Shown in pieces: positions 8,570 through 15,373 of a DNA stretch of 15,373 nt. The position numbers and the translations under genes were made by a program. Source of the DNA: Terana coerulea (Eukaryota; Basidiomycota; Agaricomycetes; Polyporales; Phanerochaetaceae). Position 1 is the stretch's first letter, and every line of letters begins with the position of its first letter. Location: contig JAKOGH010000348.1 in assembly GCA_024811115.1 (NCBI GenBank), forward strand, positions 1 to 15,373, in the 5' to 3' direction. The notes under the pieces were generated by a model. That model saw only the letters and a list, made by a program, of their open reading frames with translations. It was not told where the DNA came from and did no database searches.

Positions 8570-11500
8570 ATGAGCAGCGTGGCTGCTACGCTTGACAGTG
8601 CAGTCGAACTGGAGTACAGGCTCCCAACTAGCGTGAAGCCTACCCATTACGACCTCACCATTCGTACAGACTTGCAGAACCTACAGTATGACGGAGCTGT
8701 TATCGTCAGGTGTGCCATGACGCTAATAGTTTCTCTGCACCTACGCGTACTCAGTCGAGTTACAGCTTGGACGTTTTACAAGACACCAACGGTATCATAT
8801 TCCATGCTGCTCAAGTGACTCTGCTACATGGCCTTCTCACGTCGTCAATCTCGGCTGAGCCCACGCTCATCGAGGCATCCGCCATCATGTTGGACGAGGA
8901 TGCAGAACGAGCAGCGATTAATCTACCTACGACGCTTCCGAAGGGTACCAAAGTCAATCTGAAATTGACATTCGAGGGTCGCTTGAACGACTCAATGAAA
9001 GGATATTACCGGTCGTCGTGGGAGCGTGGGGAAATACGTCCTACTATGCGCTCACACAGTTCGAGGTAAGTGCCATCAGTATACACCTCCGCGTTTTTGA
9101 AGCCCACAATTGTCGTCGCAGGCAACCGCTGCGAGATTCGCGTTTCCTTGCTGGGACGAGCCCGCACTCAAGGCTACATTTGCGATCACCATGGTGTCCC
9201 GCACCGATTCGGTCAACCTCTCGAACATGTCTGTCATCTCGGAAGATGCTTACGGACCGTCTCACGATTTGAAGATTGGCAAGGATGGCCTGTCTCAGCT
9301 ACCGCTCTCCAACACGATAGTAGACGAAGAAGGCCATTGGAAGATCACGCGGTTCGGGACGACTCCGCCAATGTCGACGTACCTCTTGGCCTGGGCGAAC
9401 GGTCCGTTCGAATACCTCGAGGACTCGTACACAAGTCCCTTGAGCGGAACAGTGCGACCTCTGCGTCTATATGCCACTCCCGATCTTGTACGCCAAGGCC
9501 AGTTTGCTCTGGATGTGAAGAAGAAGGTGCTGCCTCTCTACGAGCAAGCGTTCGGTATCGAATACCCGCTCCCCAAACTGGACACCCTTGTCGTAAGTAA
9601 ACGACTCGCTTGTCACCAAACATGAACTGACATCGTTGGTTCAACTGTCTACAGGCTGCCGATTTTGATGCAGGTGCGTCATGATACCACATAGGCCAAG
9701 ACCAGCAAGCTCATTTTCTGGCAGGAGCAATGGAAAATTGGGTATATCAGAAAGCATATTATATGTTCACTGTTGCTAACCTGCTCGCGACTCGGGCAGG
9801 GCCTTATAACAGGTCGTACATCCGCGTCATTGGTGGACACGACACACGCCGACCTGAGCGGTATGAAAAACGTTGCTACTGGTGAAAGCCATGAAGTCGC
9901 ACATATGTGGTTCGCCTTTTATCCCTTGCATGATGTTGGGCACAGGGAAAGCTGAGTGAGCGACTCAGGTTCGGGAATATTGCGACGATGGAGTGGTGGG
10001 ACACTTTGTATCTCAAAGAAGGCACGTCGGTCGGTTTTTGACCCGGAAAGACATTGACTGAACCTGAGATGCAGGATTCGCGCGCCTGGTACGTCTACAC
10101 CTCGCAGGAGTATGGTGAAAGCTGATCGTGATTATAGATGGGCGAAGTCGTCATCTTAGGTACGCGAATATTGACTCCTTGGTGTCCACATCCACTGACA
10201 TTGCATCGAAGACAAGTAAGGGTAGAGGTGCCGCAAATGAATAAGACCTAACAGCGTTCTACCCAGGGTATTCCCGGAGTGGAAACTGAACTCAATTTTC
10301 ATTCCCCACACCTTGAACAGCGCCTTGCGACTGGACTCTATATTGTCATCGCATCCCGTTGAGGTTGAATGCAAGGACTCTCGCACCATCTCTCAGGTAA
10401 GTCCTCTTCCCTTGTATTATACATCGTGCTGATAACGTCTTGACGATATTGTCAGATATTCGACTCGTTGTCTTACGACAAATCTGCGTCAGGTGCATTT
10501 GCATGAATCACTCTTTTTCGCTTTGGGTAGCTGAACTGATTGCACCTCCTAGTCTTGCGGATGTTATTATTTTACGTAGGCGAGGAGACGTTTCTGAAGG
10601 GCGTCTCCATCTACTTGAAGAGCCATTTGTATGGGACTACTGTCACAAAGGATCTCTGGGAAGGCATAGCTACTGCTAGTGGTAAGTATTTTGCTCCATA
10701 GTGATACCCTAACTCACGGAGAAAAGGTCTTGACATCACGAACATCATGGACACCTGGGCCAAAAAAGTGGGCTTTGGAACTTGCGCTTTACTGATGTTT
10801 GGTATAACCAGCTGTCGGTTGACTAGGTTGGATATCCACTGCTAACGGTTACTGAGTTGGACGGTGGGATTCGTGTCAGACAAGATCGCTTTCTCGCGAC
10901 CGGCCCCGCTGATGAGATGGACAACCAAACAATCTGGTAAGTACTGTGGTGCAACTGGTACCTTTCATTTGTGCTAATCTCAACAGGTCGATCCCCGTGT
11001 TTCTCGTTGGAACAGACCTGCACGGCAAGCCGTTAGCTGATAGTACGCTGCTCCTGGATGAACGAGAGAAATTGTTTCCCCTTGATACGTCGAAGCCGTT
11101 CAAACTGAACGGTGGCACAGTGGGCTTCTGTGAGTCTGTTATATTGCGTATGGCTGTACAATGCAGCTAAGTGTTTGTGTATCTCCTAGACCGCGTACTC
11201 TATGCTCCTAAACGTCTCGTGGTGATCGCGAACGAGGCTGCTAAGGCAGAGTCACCGTTCTCTCTGGACGACAAGATCGGTCTCCTCTGCGACGCAGTTC
11301 CACTTGCGAAGGCGGGGTATTTGGAGATGAGCGCTTTGCTGTCTCTGTACGATGCGTTCCGCAATGAGCAAGAGGGTGCGTGGTTACTGTGGCTGCTGCG
11401 CCTTGCTCTCACGTGGCATACACAGGTCTCGTTTGGAGAAGTATCGGTTACGGGCTTGCCCAAATCACGTCCACTTGGTTTGAGTACCCTGATGTCGTGC

Positions 11501-12698
11501 GAAGACTCAACATCTTCCGACGAGTGTGTATACCTGGAATGTTCTGTTTCCGTGCTTACTGACAGCCCGCATAGAGTCTCTTTGCGCCAATTGTGGAAAG
11601 ACTTGGCTATGAGTATCCTGAAGGAGAGGATGTGGACCTTCGAGAGCTCCGGACGCTGGCGATCTCTGCTGCCGCCCATGCAGAAGACGAAAAGTGGGTC
11701 ATTTTTCGGAGCAACTCTTCAGCATTTTTCGTTAAATATTTATTTACAATACAGGGTCGTGAAGGAACTTACGGATCGCTTCCGGCGTGCGATTGAGACT
11801 GGAGACGACTCCTGTATTCCACCCGATCTGATCACTCTTACCTATTGCATCGTCAGTTGCATTTCGAGTTGCTTGATATTTGGTGCTATCTCTTACACTC
11901 ATCGAATGACTAGGCCGTCAAGCACGGTGGGCATTCGGACTACACCGCTATCATGCAATTCCTGTCGAAACCAAAGAATCCGACCGTTGGTATGGCATGC
12001 ATGCGCGCTCTCGGATGGACGAATGACGCCAAGCTTCGAGGTCAGGATTCTGTCTTCTCAGTATTCTTGGCGATTGACTCAAAATTACAGAGAAAACCTG
12101 GGAGTATCTGATCAACAAGTCTCGCAACCAAGACCTATTTTCGCTGTTCGATGGTTTGACGGAAAATCCCCAAACTAGACACTTCACCATGGAACACTTC
12201 AAAGCCGATTATGATGCGGTAAGCTCACATTCGAGACTAAATGCTTTGTGATGATAGATACATTATCTTTAGATATACGAGCGGGTTAAGCAAACCGGCA
12301 GCATGCGAATGCTATTCGAGGTATGATAATTCGAACGTTTGCCGCGTGGAATAATACAGTCTAAGCGGCCTTTGCGGCAGGATATATTCAGCTATTTCTC
12401 GTCGTATGATGACTATACGGCCATAAAGACATTCTTCGAGGTGCGTTCTGCCTTGCTCGTGTTAGCAAGCTGAGCGGACACTGACATAGCGGTAACTGCG
12501 CAGAAGCAAGACACTTCGAAATATCAGATGGGTATAGAGCACGCACTCGACAGCATCAAATCCAGGGCGGAATGGATCAAGGTGCGTGCTTCAACGTTAT
12601 ATGCCAGTGTAGTTCCGCGAACGCATACTGTTGATAACGGCTGTATGTAGCATTCTTCGCACGGGCTACACACTTGGCTGGAGGCTAACACAGCATGA
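8570..12698 (+). CDS. M1-family zinc aminopeptidase (APE2/AAP1 type), 26 exons, about 909 aa
   Basis: Removes N-terminal residues from peptides; likely cytosolic, as no signal peptide is seen. Exons: 8570-8709, 8766-9065, 9122-9592, 9655-9673, 9725-9741, 9800-9909, 9969-10021, 10075-10088, 10138-10159, 10212-10215, 10267-10396, 10456-10492, 10553-10681, 10727-10767, 10827-10936, 10987-11129, 11190-11375, 11426-11523, 11575-11693, 11755-11851, 11914-12040, 12091-12218, 12273-12320, 12381-12440, 12504-12581, 12651-12698. Seen: N-terminal YRLPTSVKPTHYDL, substrate motif GAMEN (311-315), zinc site HEVAH (347-351) plus Glu370 exactly 18 residues on, catalytic Tyr434 (SYDKSASV), and the C-terminal helical domain ending GLHTWLEANTA. 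One base is missing at GGGG 9028-9031 (between YYRSSWE and SYYALTQFE). Length and motifs fit the family, so the gene looks functional. Confidence 0.95.
10022..10074 (+). other. GC-AG intron at the zinc-ligand codon
   Basis: The exon ends KEG with GAA G|GCACGT and resumes |GA TTC after GATGCAG. The donor is GC, not GT, and joins Glu370 to GFA, the invariant sequence after the third zinc ligand in M1 peptidases. The nearby GT at 10026 would give the wrong frame. GC-AG introns are a known minor class. Confidence 0.7.
10212..10215 (+). other. 4-nt microexon (ACAA) in the aminopeptidase
   Basis: Exon 9 ends TTA G|GTACGC (10159) and exon 11 begins G|GTA TTC (10267), which cannot join in frame. ACAA, between an acceptor ATCGAAG (CTGAC branch upstream) and the donor GTAAGG, gives GAC AAG, Asp-Lys. 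The joined product is GEVVILDKVFPEWK, and Asp followed by Lys/Arg is what M1 aminopeptidases usually carry before [VI]FPEW. Confidence 0.8.
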
Positions 12699-13108
12699 TT
12701 CGAAGGTTGATAACTCATGGAACACAGAGAAGAGCCCGCTGTACTATTTGTATCCAGCTATTTGAATGCTTCCTATGCCTTGCCGGCGCTGTACAATATT
12801 GTTACTGATTCGCTCATGTATCCTTCATGGCGGTAGGAGCTGTACGGGGTCTCACTGAGGTCGCCCGTATATACAAGGTTCGGATCGACTGTCATCCAAC
12901 CTTTGCTCGTATATAGTCGCGACGTCGGCAACGTTGCAACGGAGACTAGCTAGGTCGTCCGGCGGTTAAGTACAGTAATTATAATGAGGCAGACGCCAAA
13001 TGTAAGGCTTACTTAGCGCTTGGGCCTGATCTCTTGTTATTGTTACCACCACCATCTCTTGTTCAACTACCTGTTCAACTACCATCCTGGCAGGATAGAC
13101 AGCCGTGC
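12699..13108. other. Intergenic region and probable promoter/leader of the ENWDDDF protein gene
   Basis: 410 bp between two genes in the same direction. No coding pattern is recognised. Its 3' end is a pyrimidine-rich stretch with ACCACCACC and a 12-bp tandem repeat at 13060-13083, probably in the 5' leader of the next gene. Confidence 0.5.
13060..13083 (+). repeat. Perfect 2 x 12-bp tandem repeat
   Basis: TGTTCAACTACC occurs twice in direct succession, ending 25 bp before the proposed start codon at 13109. It probably arose by slippage in the leader. No function is claimed. Confidence 0.7.
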
Positions 13109-15373
13109 ATGGGTTCTCGTGGACCTGAAGCTGGTATGTGAAGTCAGGCTTGAGTTATATGCGCGATTAAGGCAACTTTGCAGAGAATTGGGACGACGAC
13201 TTCGAATTCCAGCCGGTACACGAAACTGCGGCTCATGAGCCCAGCTCGCCGAACAAGAAATCGCAACTGAGCGTGCTCCTACAGGTCAAGAAGAACACTC
13301 TCAAGTCTGACCTTCATCACTGGGCTGAGCCTGGTCCTTCGACCCCCTCCAAGCGGCCGCATGTCGATACCGAGAATTGGGACGAAGATTTCCAGGACCA
13401 ATCTGGGTCGCCGTTGCGGACACATGCCCAGGAGAAGTCTCCACGGTCCCGTCGTGGCCGAAGGATGGTGCCAGAGCCAGAGAATTGGGATGACGACTTT
13501 GAAGACGACAAGCATCCGTCGACGAGCAAGCACGCGGGATGGGATTCGTCGGACGAGGAGCTTGGGTTTGCAGACAAGGAAGAGGACAGGACTGTAACAT
13601 CGCGCTCGCGCCGTGGTGCGCTTCCATCTATTCTTCCGCATGAATCACCACCACCACCTGTTCCACCTATACCCTCATCGTTTATGGACAGCCGCCTTGA
13701 CCCAGCGCCGTTTCCTCGGTCACCCACTGCTTCTGTCTTCTCTGTACCCGTGTCAGGTCGAGATTCGGTGGCAGGACACTCGTATTCCTCGACTGCGCAT
13801 CTTGCGCTTCGGCCGACGTTGTCAAGTAGTTCCTTTGGCGCCCTTCCGCCCAGCCCGCCAATTCATCACGCACGGGAAAGACGAAGACTGAGGAAGAAGT
13901 CGCGTCCACCGCGTGTAGAAGACAACATATACGAGCTCGAAGACAGGCCGGAAGTGCCCTTGCGTCCGGTCACACCAGAGCGTTCCAGCTCACCACCACA
14001 TGGCACCGAGTCGTCTCACGAACCGTTACCGGATCGGACTCCTGCGAGTACTGGGAAGAGCTCGCTGGTTTCGCGCATCGGCTCCGTTGGCAAGAAATGG
14101 GGAGCCTCGCGGAAGAAGCGGGCAAGCACTGGACCTAATGAAGTTGTCCTGAACGAACGCAACGAGCACGGGTCGTCGTCTTCGCGACCTATCTCAATGG
14201 CGGTTCCGTCCTCGTCGCCTCCATCCAAGGGCGGCTGGTTTTTTCGTCAAGGTGGCGACCTTGGGGCAGGGTCCGGCTCGCCACCAAATAGTTCGGCCCT
14301 GCCCCTTCGCCACGAGAAGAGTGTGGACAGGTTGCTCTCCTTCGTTGGCTTCGACACGGATACACCATCCAAGAGGAAGCAGAAGATCCGACAAGCGTTA
14401 CCTGCCGACCTCACGAGCTTGGTAGGAGGAAAGCGAGATTCGCTGGTCGTCGAAAGGTCTCCAGGCAGACCTATGTCTATGCAGGCAACATCGTCTTCGG
14501 GCTCGTCGTCTCGACCACAAGGGTCGCGCCATGCAAGCTACGGTGGACGGCAGACTCAAGCAGCCGAGGATCGTCAGTGCCCAGGTCCGCATCCGCTAGC
14601 GTCGACGACGTCACGAGCAGGCGACTTACTCGCCCTCCGTCGTCACACGGCGAAGAGATGAAGACTCCCCGTAAGGGGGAGAAGCAGCCGGGAGGCTGAA
14701 CCGGGAAGCAGGAGCTTCATGGGAGGCATGCGGAGAATCAGCCTGACGGGCAAACGCAAGCCATCCAAGAGCAATACACGCGAGCGGGAGAGCGACGAGC
14801 GTTCAAGGCCGAGCACATCTACGGCGGGTACTGCGGTGCCTAACCTTCCTCCAGATCAAGCGATGGACGTAACGCCTCGACCCCCTTCGCGCGTCATGCC
14901 ACGACTGTCCCTGGACAAACCTTTACTGCCGCCCATCGAGCTACAGCCTCCGTCACCACCTCGGGCGTCAAGTAGTCTTGCGACATCATTCTCGGAGCCC
15001 GCAACTCTGCAGGCAGCAATCGACTTTGTATTGGATTCGGCCAATGGCTCAGTTCCATCCTCTCACTCAGGCACTGTCACTGCTGGGCAGCGCAGCGTCC
15101 TACTTCCATCTACGCCGTCCACTATCAGTAAGCTTCCGGCATCACCACAACAGTCAGCGTCTCTAGGTCGCGCAACGCAACCCCCAAGGACAAGGAGGCT
15201 GACACTGGAATCGGCCCGCGGAGGAACTCACTCGGCGATCTGAAGATTCCGGCAAGGATCAGTCAAGCACAGGTTGGACTACGGAGGGATCTGGGCATGG
15301 TGCGAGATTTTGCCAACAGCGTGGAACGTACGTACATCACTCCACCAGTGATAATCTTGAAAGTGTTAACACC
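13109..15373 (+). CDS. Large ENWDDDF-repeat protein, possibly Byr4/Bfa1-like, 3' truncated
   Basis: Exons 13109-13133, 13184-14670 and 14712-15327; a donor GTACGT at 15328 then runs off the window, leaving at least 710 residues. It starts MGSRGPEA and carries three ENWD[DE]DF motifs at residues 9, 72 and 108, the first split by intron 1. A long Ser/Pro/Arg-rich disordered region follows, then SFMGGMRRISLTGKRK, then the conserved-looking LGDLKIPARISQAQ and GLRRDLGMVRDFA. The tandem acidic WD motifs suggest Byr4/Bfa1, the Spg1/Tem1 GAP subunit in septation and mitotic exit, but I hold this only as a moderate inference. Three single-base losses are needed: near 14520-14560, near CCC 14633-14635, and at CCCCC 15181-15185. 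Taken literally, the frame would stop at 14661. The intron at 14671-14711 joins DEDSP to SFMGG. Confidence 0.65.

Noticed and set aside
11171..12178. A 335-codon open frame on the + strand
   Set aside because: It mixes genuine aminopeptidase coding (RVLYAPKRLVV..RNEQE) with introns and out-of-frame exons. The spliced model matches the family throughout and ends at 12698.
14671..14711. An inserted base in GGGGG (14675-14679) to explain the frame change in the ENWDDDF gene
   Set aside because: A 41-nt intron with GTAAGG donor, CTGAAC branch and GCAG acceptor explains it and gives DEDSP-SFMGGMRRIS. All other breaks are losses, not gains.
1..15373. CRISPR arrays, tRNA/rRNA genes, insertion sequences or LTR elements
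   Set aside because: No spaced repeat array, no convincing tRNA T-loop context (isolated GTTCGAA sites at 2619, 3225 and 9407 lie without a cloverleaf), and no terminal repeats or transposase-like frames were seen.

Overview
The window reads as nuclear DNA of a basidiomycete fungus, most likely an agaricomycete of the polypore type. The genes are cut by many very short introns (about 45-70 bp) with GT..AG ends and CTAAC/CTGAC-like branch sites. Three genes carry the DUF6533 domain, a multipass membrane family expanded in mushroom-forming fungi. I had no tools, so families are named by recognition, and the exon models come from reading splice sites and checking that phases close.

Layout. 1-611 (+) is the 3' part of a short-chain dehydrogenase/reductase. 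1461-3106 (+) and 3833-5618 (+) are two tandem paralogous DUF6533 membrane proteins (genes A and B), which share exon lengths and an upstream GATA-centred dyad. 5728-7513 (-) is a third, more distant DUF6533 gene (gene C), convergent with B. 8570-12698 (+) is a complete 26-exon M1-family zinc aminopeptidase (APE2/AAP1 type) with an intact HEXXH-x18-E site. 13109 to the window edge (+) is a large, disordered, Ser/Pro-rich protein with three ENWDxDF repeats, possibly the Byr4/Bfa1 septation GAP subunit. Intergenic stretches at 612-1460, 3107-3832, 7514-8569 and 12699-13108 hold no gene I can support.

The most unusual feature is a set of extremely small exons. Frame closure and paralogue comparison require 2-nt exons at one position in all three DUF6533 genes and at a second position in genes A and B. 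A 4-nt exon is required in the aminopeptidase. Separately, reading frames break at about seven places by what looks like one missing base each, five of them inside or touching a mononucleotide run, with intact coding on both sides. I read this as homopolymer under-calling in the assembly rather than pseudogenes.

The genes do not form a recognisable pathway. The region looks like a conserved housekeeping block (aminopeptidase, Byr4-like) next to a lineage-expanded membrane-protein cluster.
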